A DNA stretch of 64,000 nt from Paracoccus wurundjeri. GTDB taxonomy: Bacteria; Pseudomonadota; Alphaproteobacteria; Rhodobacterales; Rhodobacteraceae. A program made the position numbers and the translations under genes. Within the stretch, counting starts at the first letter, position 1. Each line of letters starts with the position of its first letter. The DNA lies in NCBI RefSeq assembly GCF_030678915.1, contig NZ_JAUUTZ010000009.1:1-64000 (forward strand), in the 5' to 3' direction. The notes under the pieces are model-generated. The model was not told the origin of the DNA. It saw only the letters and a list, made by a program, of their open reading frames with translations, and did no database searches. This document shows, one piece after another, positions 9,202 to 17,735 of this stretch.

Positions 9202-9241
9202 CGGTTGAATATCGGTTGGTCAGTGGTGGCGGAATGGCGGC

Positions 9242-9916
9242 ATGAGAACTGTGACAAGAGAGACGAGGATCAGTGAGCAGCGCAAACGAGAACTGATCGT
9301 TGGCACACTGAATTCGATCTGCAAACATGGCTATCTGAACTCGACGATCAATACGATCAGCGAGGAATCGGGTCTGTCGCGCGGCCTTATCAACCATTAT
9401 TTCGCCAGCAAGGACGATCTGATCACCGCGGCGCACCGGTATTTCCTGCAGAATGCCGATGATTTCTACCGGCATATGGCAAACACGATCGAGGATCGCT
9501 TCGATCGCCTGTTCTATGCCGCCTGCGGTCCCTTTCTTCGCGATCTTGGCTATGAGGAACTTCTGATCCATTACATGAGCGCGGCATGGATAGTTCCCGA
9601 AATCCGTGCGTTGCATCAGGAATTATGGGGGAAATACCGTGCCTATATCGGCCGCCGTCTGGCCGCGGTCGCCCATGAAAGAGGGATGGAAATCGATATC
9701 AGGATGTCTGCAATCACCGTAACCCAGCTTTCGGACGGATTGTGGGTCGGCAAGGTCATGGAAGAAGCCTACACCAGTGACGAGTGCTGTATAATAATCC
9801 GGAAATGGTTGTGCGATCTGTTCGGAGAGGATCCGGATAAGCACCCGCTGCGGCCGGATATCGATCTGGAAACATATCCGACAAGCGCCCCGATGCCCAA
9901 GCGGCTGAGGGGCTGA
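9242..9916 (+). CDS. TetR-family transcriptional regulator
   Basis: This 224-residue regulator has an N-terminal helix-turn-helix (residues about 17-62), with STINTISEESGLSRGLINHYFASKDDL split across helices 2-4. That is close to BetI-like TetR proteins. The C-terminal ligand domain is less conserved. It lies in the middle of the catabolic block on the same strand, so it probably represses the block and responds to a CoA thioester or free acid. No strong ribosome site precedes ATG 9242. Confidence 0.9.
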   Translation: MRTVTRETRISEQRKRELIVGTLNSICKHGYLNSTINTISEESGLSRGLINHYFASKDDLITAAHRYFLQNADDFYRHMANTIEDRFDRLFYAACGPFLRDLGYEELLIHYMSAAWIVPEIRALHQELWGKYRAYIGRRLAAVAHERGMEIDIRMSAITVTQLSDGLWVGKVMEEAYTSDECCIIIRKWLCDLFGEDPDKHPLRPDIDLETYPTSAPMPKRLRG

Positions 9917-9984
9917 ACCGGGCATCAACCGATAAGGGCAAAACCGGGCAATCTGCGACACCTCGTTCATGGGGAGGATGAGAC

Positions 9985-12123
9985 ATGCGAGCGTATAATA
10001 CATTCGAAACCGAAGGGGAAACCGGCGTGGCGATGCGAGAGAACTTCAAACGGCTGCTTGCTCCGGAAAGCATGGCCTTTATAGGCGGTTCGCAGGTGGA
10101 ATATACGCTGAAAACATTGCGCGAACAGGCATATGGCGGTGATGTCTATGTCGTGAACCCCAAACGCGACGAGATTGCCGGATATCCCTGCCTGCCCTCG
10201 ATCGCGGATCTGCCGGTTTCGCCGGATGCGGTATTTCTGGCGGTCAATGCCGATGCGACGGTGATCGCATTGCGCGAACTGGCGGCGATGAAGGCCGGCG
10301 GCGTGGTCTGCTATGCTTCGGGCTTTTCGGAAATCGGCGAGGCGGGGCATGAGCGTAACCGTGAATTTATCGCGGCGGCGGGCGATATGGCGGTGGTCGG
10401 GCCAAATTGTTACGGGCTGGTGAATTACGTCAGTCACGGCAGCATCTGGCCCGCGCTTTATCCGCAACTGCCAAATGGCCGGGGCGCGGCGGTCATCTCG
10501 CAAAGCGGCAATGTGACAGGGCATCTGGTCAGCAATGCGCGTTCGGTGCCGTATTCCTACCTGATAAGCGCCGGGAATCAGGCAGTTCTTGGCTTCGAGG
10601 ATTATATCGATTTTCTGATCGACGATCCGAATGTGACCTGCCTTGGCCTGTTCATGGAAGGCATTCGCGACGTTGCGGGTTTTGCGCGGGCATGTCTGCG
10701 GGCGCGGGCGTCCGGCAAGCCGGTGATCGTCTGTCGCTCCGGCCGCTCGGAACTGGGTGCGGAAATGGCCGCCAGCCATACCAGTTCGCTTGCGGGGCAG
10801 AACGAATATTATCAGGCGCTGTTCACGCGGCTTGGGGTGATCGAAACCGACACGGTTCCGCAGTTTCTGGAGATGATGAAGCTGGCTTCGGTCGCGCCGC
10901 GTGTCTCGGGCGACCGGATCGCGGTGTTTTCAAGCTCGGGCGGGGATAACGGGTTGGCGGCGGATTATTGTTCCTTTGCCGGATTGGCTCTGCCGCAACC
11001 CGATAACCGGCAGGTGGCCGCGATCAGGCCCCTGCTGCCCGCTTTTGGCCATGTCTCGAACCCGCTGGATTTTACCGCCGGCTATTGGGGCAGCGAAGAA
11101 TTACTGACCCCGATGTTCACCACGATGCTGCAAGGTGATTATGATGCCGGGATGCTGGTCATCGATTATCCCCCCACAGGGGCGCATTACCGCGACAAGA
11201 CCGCGCATCAGGCGATGGACCGTGCATTGGCGGCGGCAGGCAGGACCAGCGGCAAGCCGGTATTCCATGCCTCGGTCAATACCGAAAGCATCCCACCCGA
11301 AGATGCCTCTGCCCTGATCGCGCAGGGGATCGTACCCTTGCAGGGGCTGCATGACGCGGCGCAGGTGATCGCCAAATGGGTTGCCTGGTGCAGGCTGGTC
11401 AGGGCGGACCGGACCGGAGTGGAGGTTCAGGCGCCCTTTGCGATTGCTACGCTTTCAGGCGGCGCCATGACGGTCAACGAGGGCGAATCCAAGCGCCGCC
11501 TTGCCGGTTATGGCTTGCAGGTACCCAAAGGCCGGGTGCTGACTTTGGCGGAAATTTCATCCCTGCCGGAAATGCTGGACGAGCCGGTCGTGCTGAAGGT
11601 GCTGCATGACCGGCTGGCGCATAAAACCGAGGTCGGCGGCGTTGCCCTGAACCTGCGCAGCCGTGGCGAATTGACTGCCGCCGCACAGCGCATGATCGCC
11701 TCGGTCGCCGCGCATGATCCGGATATCAGGCTCGGGCATTTCCTGATCGAGCCGATGCAGGCCGCGCCGCTGGCGGAGCTGATCGTGGGCGTCAAGCGCG
11801 ACCCCTTGTTCGGGATGGTGCTGGTCGTCGGGGCAGGGGGCATCCTGGTGGAACTGATGCAGGACGCCACGCCCCTGCTGTTGCCGGTGACCCGGTCCGA
11901 GGTCGAAACCGCGTTACGGGGATTGAAAAGCTTCGCCCTGCTGGATGGGTTCCGCGGCCGCGCTTTGGCCGATCTGGACGCGGTGATCGACGCGATCATG
12001 GCGATAGCGGATTATGCAGGCGATCATCAGGAGGACCTGCTTGAACTGGATGTCAATCCGCTGATGGTGTCGGCGAAAGGCGCGGTGGCTGTCGATGCCC
12101 TGATCGTTGAACATCGTGGCTGA
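9985..12123 (+). CDS. NDP-forming acyl-CoA synthetase (fused alpha-beta)
   Basis: This 712-residue ligase would convert an acid plus ATP and CoA to acyl-CoA, ADP and phosphate. Domains in order: CoA-binding Rossmann fold (about 10-135, SMAFIGGSQ), succinyl-CoA-ligase-like domain with the phosphohistidine motif AASHTSSLAGQ (His about 265), and an ATP-grasp domain (about 480-712, with VVLKVLHDRLAHKTEVGGV and VGAGGILVELMQD). GGGGAGGATG lies before ATG 9985; an in-frame ATG at 10033 is an alternative. It is the likely activating step for the acid imported by the Pot-type transporter. Confidence 0.9.
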   Translation: MRAYNTFETEGETGVAMRENFKRLLAPESMAFIGGSQVEYTLKTLREQAYGGDVYVVNPKRDEIAGYPCLPSIADLPVSPDAVFLAVNADATVIALRELAAMKAGGVVCYASGFSEIGEAGHERNREFIAAAGDMAVVGPNCYGLVNYVSHGSIWPALYPQLPNGRGAAVISQSGNVTGHLVSNARSVPYSYLISAGNQAVLGFEDYIDFLIDDPNVTCLGLFMEGIRDVAGFARACLRARASGKPVIVCRSGRSELGAEMAASHTSSLAGQNEYYQALFTRLGVIETDTVPQFLEMMKLASVAPRVSGDRIAVFSSSGGDNGLAADYCSFAGLALPQPDNRQVAAIRPLLPAFGHVSNPLDFTAGYWGSEELLTPMFTTMLQGDYDAGMLVIDYPPTGAHYRDKTAHQAMDRALAAAGRTSGKPVFHASVNTESIPPEDASALIAQGIVPLQGLHDAAQVIAKWVAWCRLVRADRTGVEVQAPFAIATLSGGAMTVNEGESKRRLAGYGLQVPKGRVLTLAEISSLPEMLDEPVVLKVLHDRLAHKTEVGGVALNLRSRGELTAAAQRMIASVAAHDPDIRLGHFLIEPMQAAPLAELIVGVKRDPLFGMVLVVGAGGILVELMQDATPLLLPVTRSEVETALRGLKSFALLDGFRGRALADLDAVIDAIMAIADYAGDHQEDLLELDVNPLMVSAKGAVAVDALIVEHRG

Positions 12124-12169
12124 TCCGTTCACGGTGCCGGGGAATGGCGGACAGGAAGGTTGGAAGATA

Positions 12170-13747
12170 ATGAAAAACGATGAAAATCTTAGCGGTGCCG
12201 AAGCGCTGGTCCATAGTCTCGTGGCCGGAAATGTGGATACCTGTTTTGCCAATCCGGGCACCAGCGAAATGCATTTCGTTGCCGCTCTGGACCGGATCCC
12301 GGGCATCCGCTGTGTGCTGGGATTGCAGGAAAACACGGTGACGGGGATGGCGGATGGCTATTTCCGCGTCGTCGGGCGCCCCGCCGCGACATTGCTGCAT
12401 TGCGGCCCCGGATACGCCAACGGGATTGCGAATATCCATAACGGCCGCCGGGCAGGCAGCGGGATGCTGAATATTGTCGGCGATCACGCGACCGATCACG
12501 TTGCCCATGACAGCCCGCTGACGGCGAATGTCGAGGCGCTGGTCGGCAGCACCTCGAACTGGCTCCGGTTCGGCGTCTCGCCCGGGAAGATCGGCGAGGA
12601 TGCCATGGACGGTTTGCGCGCCGCCACCGAGGGTTACGGTCAGATCGCGTCGCTGGTCCTGCCTGCGGATGTGTCCTGGTCCAAAGGCGGGGCGGCGGCG
12701 GTGGGCGGTGCCCCGCCGGCGGGGCCGCGGCCGCATGATCCGGCAGCCGTGGCCCGGGTTGCCGCTGCCCTGCAATCCGGGCGCAGGGCCCTGATCCTGC
12801 TTGGCGCCCCGGCGGTCGTCGCGGATCTGCACCCGCTTCTGCTTGGGATTTCCGAAACCACCGGCGCGGATCTGATGGGCAGCCCGGCGATTTCCAGCCA
12901 GCCACGCGGGCGCGGGCGTCTTGATCTGTCAGCCGTTCCCTATCCCGTATCCGATGCTTTGCGGGTGTTGGAACCCTATGATCTGCTGGTGCTGGTGAAT
13001 TGTCCGGCCCCGGTCGGGTTCTTCCGCTATCCCGGCCTTCCCAGCCTGTTGCATCGTGAGGATGCCGAGATCCTGACCCTGACCGACCGGCAGCAGGATG
13101 CGCGGTCGGCGTTGAACGCGTTGGCCGAAACGCTGAATGCCGCGCCGCGACCGGTTCAGGTCACGTCCGGGCGAATCGAAAAGCCGCAGGCGGGGCCAAT
13201 CACGCCCGACTCTCTGGCTGCGGTCGTGGCCGGGCAGTTGCCCGAAAACTGTATCGTGGTAAGCGAGGCTTTGACCTCGGGCGGGGGTTTTGATGCGGTG
13301 ATGGGAAAGGCCGCGCCCTGCGACTGGATGACGGTGATAGGCGGAGCGATCGGTGGCGGCATCCCATTGGCGACCGGCGCGGCAATCGGGGCCGAGGCCA
13401 GTGGCCAGAAAGGCCGGCGCGTCATCACCCTGCAGGCCGATGGATCCGCAGCTTATACGGTGCAGGCGCTATGGACGCAGGCGCGTGAGAATCTGCCGGT
13501 CACGACATTGCTTCTGAACAACCGCTCTTACGCGATCCTGCTGGGCGAATATGCCAAGGTCGGAGCCAGCCCGGGGCCGACTGCGAATGACATGATGAGT
13601 CTGTCACGGCCTGATATCGACTGGGTTTCGATTGCGCAGGGTTTCGGCGTCGAGGCGCTCTCAGTGTTCGATAATCTGGAACTGGACGCAGCTTTCGGGC
13701 GCGCGTTGGCCAAGGATGGGCCGATGCTGATCGATATTCGTCTGTGA
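12170..13747 (+). CDS. Thiamine-diphosphate enzyme, acetolactate synthase large-subunit family
   Basis: This 525-residue ThDP enzyme has the N-terminal Pyr domain with NPGTSEMHFVAALD and the activating glutamate in GLQENTVTGMADGYF (Glu 54). The C-terminal PP domain carries the Mg/ThDP motif ADGS ... LLLNNRSYAIL. The family includes acetolactate synthase, benzoylformate decarboxylase and sulfoacetaldehyde acetyltransferase, so the exact reaction is open. In this cluster a 2-oxoacid decarboxylation or carboligation is plausible. ATG 12170 follows GGAAGGTTGGAAG. It ends the catabolic block. Confidence 0.85.
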   Translation: MKNDENLSGAEALVHSLVAGNVDTCFANPGTSEMHFVAALDRIPGIRCVLGLQENTVTGMADGYFRVVGRPAATLLHCGPGYANGIANIHNGRRAGSGMLNIVGDHATDHVAHDSPLTANVEALVGSTSNWLRFGVSPGKIGEDAMDGLRAATEGYGQIASLVLPADVSWSKGGAAAVGGAPPAGPRPHDPAAVARVAAALQSGRRALILLGAPAVVADLHPLLLGISETTGADLMGSPAISSQPRGRGRLDLSAVPYPVSDALRVLEPYDLLVLVNCPAPVGFFRYPGLPSLLHREDAEILTLTDRQQDARSALNALAETLNAAPRPVQVTSGRIEKPQAGPITPDSLAAVVAGQLPENCIVVSEALTSGGGFDAVMGKAAPCDWMTVIGGAIGGGIPLATGAAIGAEASGQKGRRVITLQADGSAAYTVQALWTQARENLPVTTLLLNNRSYAILLGEYAKVGASPGPTANDMMSLSRPDIDWVSIAQGFGVEALSVFDNLELDAAFGRALAKDGPMLIDIRL

Positions 13748-13814
13748 ACGCTGCCGGGATGCCGTTCTACAGGCGAGGGGCCGAAATCCCCGCGCGTCCC
13801 CAGAGCCGGGCGCT

Positions 13815-13858
13815 GCCCGTCATGCAAATACGTGCAAGCTACGACGGGCCTTTGGCCC
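13815..13858 (+). terminator. Possible terminator after the catabolic block
   Basis: GCCCGTC (13815-13821) pairs with GACGGGC (13843-13849). A second small hairpin GGGCC-TTT-GGCCC follows at 13846-13858. It lies 68 bases past the ThDP enzyme stop. No T-run is seen, so this is a weak call. Confidence 0.35.
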
Positions 13859-13952
13859 CTGATTTCGGGCGGGATGCGGCGGCGGCCGTTTAACCGCGTT
13901 TCGTTTCCGTTTAACGCGGGACCGTGCCGGGATTTCATCGGTGACTGCCTTG

Positions 13953-14312
13953 TCAGCCAAAACGCCCCTGTTCGTCCGGCCAGGTCCATAGCTCCCTGTC
14001 GGCAAGAATGGCGGCGACAACCGCTTCGGCCCGCGCCTGAGCCGTGGGGGTCTTCGGCAGGCACATGTCCTGCGTCTCGGCCCGTACAAGGTAATCGACA
14101 ACCTGTTCGCGGGGCACGTTCCTGCGCAGTTGAGAAGCCGCAGAGACAAGATAGCTGTCATATTCGTCCGCAAAGGGCAGATTGGCGTCGTCATCCCATT
14201 TACCCGGATGCAATCCCTCCGGTCCCAGCAATCCAATCGGATCCCAATACGCCCAGCCGATATCGCGCAGTCTGGACAGCTTGACCCTTGGTTGCGGTGA
14301 CAGCTTCGTCAT
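13953..14312 (-). CDS. Conserved hypothetical protein
   Basis: This 119-residue soluble protein with no membrane segment has an N-terminal stretch RLRDIGWAYWDPIGLLG, which I recognise as a conserved block in unnamed alphaproteobacterial proteins. The remainder is acidic and Arg-rich (QLRRNVPREQVVDYLVRAE). I do not know its function. ATG 14312 is the only good start. It is followed by a 205-base gap up to the ThDP gene and shares its strand with the ChaC-like gene upstream, but 118 bases apart. Confidence 0.65.
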   Translation of the reverse strand: MTKLSPQPRVKLSRLRDIGWAYWDPIGLLGPEGLHPGKWDDDANLPFADEYDSYLVSAASQLRRNVPREQVVDYLVRAETQDMCLPKTPTAQARAEAVVAAILADRELWTWPDEQGRFG

Positions 14313-14430
14313 GGGCGGCTATGGTGAATTCGGGAAAATCTCATGCGGCGTGCGATCAGCAAGGCCGGACATGAAGAAGCCGTCATTTCCCAAGCCGGTC
14401 CACAGCTTCTGAGCGGGCGATAACGATGGG

Positions 14431-15114
14431 TCAACTGTCTCCTGCCTCGATCTCTTCGGCCACAAGCTGCTGGAGCGTCCAGATATATTCGTCGTGAATG
14501 CCCAGTTCCGCCAGCCCAAGGACCGTGCGCAGCAGATATTCCGCACCCGATCCGGCAGCACCTGCCGCGCGGGCAAGCCTTTGCGCCTGTTCCCTGACCG
14601 TCAGTTCGGCGATCTGCACATCCACCGGGTCGGCGTAGAAGGTCAGGGCCTGTTCGCGGCCTCGCTGGGTCTCGACCTCGATCCAGCGGGCGTTGGCGGC
14701 CAATTCATGCGCGACAAGCTCGCGCCGCAGGATGGCGCGCAGGGATTGCATCTCGGTTCCCTCGGCGATCTCGAATACCAGCCCCTCGCAACTGCCCCCC
14801 GAGGCAAGCGCGAGCATCAGGCCAGGCCGCTCGGGCGAGCCGCGGAAATGGTCAAGCGAGATCGAGAAGCTGCGATGCCAGCCGATAGCGGTCGCGCGGC
14901 GGCGCGACTGAATGTCGAAGCCGGGATTCCAGATCAGCGAACCATAGGCGAAGACCGGAATCGGCCGAGGCCGGTCCTGCGTCAGCCTGGCGGCCAGCAG
15001 ATCGAGATCGGCATCCTCCAGCATCCTCCAGCGTGGATCATGCAGCGGTCCCGTAGCCGAGGCCACGCGGGCGACATGATCGTCGGACAGGATGATGGGG
15101 CAATGATTGGTCAT
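14431..15114 (-). CDS. ChaC-like gamma-glutamylcyclotransferase
   Basis: This 227-residue protein has the cyclotransferase glycine loop VFAYGSLIWNPGF (residues about 54-66) and the catalytic Glu in RGSPERPGLMLAL (Glu 95). Both are hallmarks of the ChaC family, which cleaves glutathione or gamma-glutamyl peptides to 5-oxoproline in the cytosol. AGGAAAG before ATG 15114 decides the start over two upstream in-frame starts. It lies downstream of the XRE regulator on the same strand with an 84-base gap, so joint transcription is possible. Confidence 0.88.
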   Translation of the reverse strand: MTNHCPIILSDDHVARVASATGPLHDPRWRMLEDADLDLLAARLTQDRPRPIPVFAYGSLIWNPGFDIQSRRRATAIGWHRSFSISLDHFRGSPERPGLMLALASGGSCEGLVFEIAEGTEMQSLRAILRRELVAHELAANARWIEVETQRGREQALTFYADPVDVQIAELTVREQAQRLARAAGAAGSGAEYLLRTVLGLAELGIHDEYIWTLQQLVAEEIEAGDS

Positions 15115-15198
15115 CGGCTTTCCTGTGCGTCGCGAGTTTTTCACGCCCATACAGATCCTATCCGTGGCGCCGGGGGTCAACCCCGAACTGGGCCAGAT

Positions 15199-16002
15199 TC
15201 ACGGGCCGGCCATCAGTCTGACCATCGCCGCCGCCGTTTGCGGATCCGCCGGGAAGAAACTTTCGATGACGATATCCGCAAGGGTGATGTCGACCGCAGT
15301 GCCGAAAAGTGTTGTCGTGCTTAGAAACGCAAGCGGTCCTTCCCGGCTTCGGATGACAAGGGGAACGGCGATTTCGGATGTTGCCGCGACGGGTTTGCGC
15401 ATCGGCGCGGCGCCGGGTGGCACGGGATAGGCCCGCAACTCCTTACGCAGATCGATAAGCTGACGGTCGGCGGTAAGCTCGATGTCATGCGTAAGCCGGG
15501 CCAGTATATGATCGCGCCATTCCCTGAAATTGACTATCCGGGGTGCCAGCCCCTCGGGATGCAGGCTAAGGCGCAGCACATTCACCTCGCCCGCCAGCAG
15601 AGAGGGTGCGGCGCCCTCGGTCAGGACCGCAACCGCCCGGTTGGCCGAGCGAAGCATCCAGCGGCGATCGACGGCAAGGGCCGGGTGGGGCTCGTGCCCG
15701 GTCAGGATCCGTTCGATTGCGGTTCGCGCCTGCTCCATATCGGGAGACGCGAGTCCGCGTGCGCGATATACCCGCGCATAGCCCGCGGCGGCCAGCAATG
15801 CGTTTCTGTCGCGCAGCGGCATCTGCAGGAATTCCGCCAGACGCAGGATCATGTCGCGGCTGGGATTCGAACGCCCGGATTCCAGAAAGCTCAGATGCCG
15901 CTGAGAAATTTCGGCTTCAAGCGCAAGGGCAAGCTGGCTGTAGCGGCGGCGCAAGCGCCAATCGCGCAGCATCTGGCCAAAGGAATGCTGTTCGTCCTGC
16001 AT
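15199..16002 (-). CDS. XRE-family regulator with MmyB-like ligand domain
   Basis: This 267-residue regulator has an N-terminal helix-turn-helix (LRDWRLRRRYSQLALALEAE... HLSFLESGRSNPS, residues about 11-50). The C-terminal domain looks like the MmyB ligand-binding fold (ALAVDRRWMLRSANRAV and later). Members often control a divergent neighbour, here the DUF1330 gene at 16150. The shared gap holds a perfect palindrome at 16035-16055, a good operator candidate. Confidence 0.88.
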   Translation of the reverse strand: MQDEQHSFGQMLRDWRLRRRYSQLALALEAEISQRHLSFLESGRSNPSRDMILRLAEFLQMPLRDRNALLAAAGYARVYRARGLASPDMEQARTAIERILTGHEPHPALAVDRRWMLRSANRAVAVLTEGAAPSLLAGEVNVLRLSLHPEGLAPRIVNFREWRDHILARLTHDIELTADRQLIDLRKELRAYPVPPGAAPMRKPVAATSEIAVPLVIRSREGPLAFLSTTTLFGTAVDITLADIVIESFFPADPQTAAAMVRLMAGP

Positions 16003-16034
16003 GTTTGCATTCCATCCTGTTTCAAACAGCGTTG

Positions 16035-16055
16035 CGATTACCTTCGAGGTAATCG
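16035..16055. promoter_or_regulatory. Perfect palindrome, likely XRE operator
   Basis: CGATTACCT (16035-16043) and AGGTAATCG (16047-16055) are perfect inverted arms around TCG. The site lies in the divergent gap between the XRE regulator and the DUF1330 gene, 32 bases from the regulator start. It is the best candidate site for autoregulation and control of the neighbour. Confidence 0.6.
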
Positions 16056-16149
16056 ACCTCAGAACAATTTGCCATGATGATCGGCTTTGTGATCAGCAGT
16101 TTTGTGCTGCGTCGCGTTTGCCCGACGACTATTCGAAGGAGATAAAGAC

Positions 16150-16482
16150 ATGACAGCTTATGCCATAGGCCAATTGCGCAACGTCGATCTTAATCAGGGG
16201 ATCCTGGACTATCTGCACGGGATTGACGCCACGCTGAAACCATATGACGGCCGTTTCATCATTCATGGAGGCCGGAAAGAGCAGCTTGAAGGGGTGTCGC
16301 GCGACGACCTGATCGTCATCGCCTTTCCGACCATCGAAGCGGCGCGCTTGTGGTATTCCTCACCTGCTTATCAGGCGCTTATCCCTTTGCGTCAGCAAGG
16401 CTCGGAGGGGGAGGTGTTTCTTATGGACGGCGTGGATGACCAGCACCGCGCGACGGATATCCTCGAACCGCAACAGGGTTGA
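16150..16482 (+). CDS. DUF1330 family protein
   Basis: This small soluble protein (110 residues) has the DUF1330 pattern: AYAIGQL near the start, YDGRFIIHGG in the middle, then IAFPTIEAARLWYSSPAYQAL. It forms a dimeric ferredoxin-like fold in known relatives; no reaction is established. GAAGGAG before ATG 16150 fixes the start. It is divergent from the XRE regulator and probably its target. Confidence 0.88.
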   Translation: MTAYAIGQLRNVDLNQGILDYLHGIDATLKPYDGRFIIHGGRKEQLEGVSRDDLIVIAFPTIEAARLWYSSPAYQALIPLRQQGSEGEVFLMDGVDDQHRATDILEPQQG

Positions 16483-16564
16483 GGCTGTCGCCACGGGGCG
16501 CGAAATCGGCGTCTTGAATCATACGGAAAGCCGGGCCGGGCGGCAGCGCGTCCGGACCGGCTTT

Positions 16565-16972
16565 TCAATTTCGGCCCAATGCTTCGATGATCCGGCAGTT
16601 TGAAATCGTCGTCCCACCCTTGCATTGGGCACCGATGCTGCGCAATTCGGCGGCCAGTGCCGTCAGATCGGCGATCTTGTCTTCGATCTCGGCAAGATGC
16701 ACCCGTGTCAGATCATCGACTTCCGTGCAGGATCGGGCGCGATCCGAAGACAGCGCGGCAAGTTCGGCGACCTGCTCCAAAGAAAAGCCAAGCTCGCGGC
16801 AGCGGCGAATGAACTGCAACCGATGCAGCTGGGCCTTGCTGTAGATGCGATAATTGGCGGCACTGCGATGCGGCGCGGGCATCAGGCCGATCTTTTCGTA
16901 ATAGCGGATCGTGACGACCTTCGTGCCGGTCAGACGCGCGAGATCGCCAATGCGATAAATCTCTTCGGGCAT
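16565..16972 (-). CDS. MerR-family metal-responsive regulator
   Basis: This 135-residue MerR regulator has the winged helix IGDLARLTGTKVVTIRYYEKIGL (residues about 7-30), then a dimer helix and metal-site cysteines at 82, 117 and 126 (SCTEVDD, QCKGGTTISNC). Their positions match MerR/CadR/PbrR-type sensors of soft or divalent metals. The divergent CDF-type exporter at 17040 is the evident target, through the 19-base-spacer promoter at 16976-17006. Cadmium, zinc, lead or mercury are all possible; the exporter favours a divalent transition metal. Confidence 0.92.
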   Translation of the reverse strand: MPEEIYRIGDLARLTGTKVVTIRYYEKIGLMPAPHRSAANYRIYSKAQLHRLQFIRRCRELGFSLEQVAELAALSSDRARSCTEVDDLTRVHLAEIEDKIADLTALAAELRSIGAQCKGGTTISNCRIIEALGRN

Positions 16973-16975
16973 GGC

Positions 16976-17006
16976 TTGACCCTATAGTTGCTATAGCCGC
17001 TACATT
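16976..17006 (+). promoter_or_regulatory. MerR-type promoter with 19-base spacer and operator
   Basis: TTGACC (16976-16981) and TACATT (17001-17006) are separated by exactly 19 bases, the overlong spacer that MerR activators correct by DNA distortion. The spacer holds CTATAG-TTG-CTATAG (16982-16996), resembling known CadR/ZntR dyads. It reads toward the exporter gene at 17040 and touches the merR start. Confidence 0.85.
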
Positions 17007-17039
17007 CTAGGCGGAACCGAAACATTCCGCGAGTCCGCC

Positions 17040-17690
17040 ATGCCCTGCTGCTCTTCCGATAGCTGCGCTTCCTCTGCCGTTCAGGGATCATCCCGTTTCC
17101 GTCGTGTCCTGTGGATCGCGCTTGCGATCAATGCCGGGATGTTCGTGACGGAAATCGCCGCGGGCATGTTGGCAGGTTCTGCCGCGCTGCAAGCCGACGC
17201 GCTCGACTTTCTTGCCGACGCAGCCAATTATGCCATCAGCCTTGCCGTGCTGGGCATGAATCTGCGTTGGCGTGCCGGTGCCGCATGGGTCAAGGGCGCA
17301 TCGATGGGCGTTTTCGGACTGTGGGTTCTGGGCACCGTGGTCTGGCACTGGCTCAATGGAACGGTGCCGCATGCGCCCACAATGGGGCTTATCGGCACTC
17401 TGGCTCTGGTGATGAATCTTGTCTGTCTGATCCTTCTCATGGCTTTCCGGGACGGAGACGCGAATATGCGTTCCGTGTGGATTTGTTCGCGCAATGACGT
17501 GATCGCGAACATGGCGGTGCTGCTGGCCGCGCTTGGCGTCTTCGGTACGGGAACGGGCTGGCCTGATTTTGTCGTCGCAAGCCTGATGTCCGGTCTTGCG
17601 CTTCAGGGTGCGGTCCTGATCATGCGGGATGCCGGCAGGGAATGGCGGAGTGTCCGGCCCGCTACCGCCGGCATGCCCGATCTGCGATAG
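17040..17690 (+). CDS. CDF-type cation transporter, short form
   Basis: This 216-residue protein has about six membrane segments and a Cys-rich N-terminus (MPCCSSDSC). TM2 carries LQADALDFLADAANYAIS and TM5 carries SRNDVIANMAVLLAA, the CDF metal-site positions with Asp/Asn in place of some His. The usual cytoplasmic C-terminal domain is missing, as in short CDF proteins found beside MerR regulators. It likely exports a divalent metal ion. It is driven by the MerR promoter 33 bases upstream. Confidence 0.88.
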   Translation: MPCCSSDSCASSAVQGSSRFRRVLWIALAINAGMFVTEIAAGMLAGSAALQADALDFLADAANYAISLAVLGMNLRWRAGAAWVKGASMGVFGLWVLGTVVWHWLNGTVPHAPTMGLIGTLALVMNLVCLILLMAFRDGDANMRSVWICSRNDVIANMAVLLAALGVFGTGTGWPDFVVASLMSGLALQGAVLIMRDAGREWRSVRPATAGMPDLR

Positions 17691-17735
17691 GGCGTGGCGC
17701 CTATCTGCGATATCCCGGCCCGATCGCGCCGGGGT

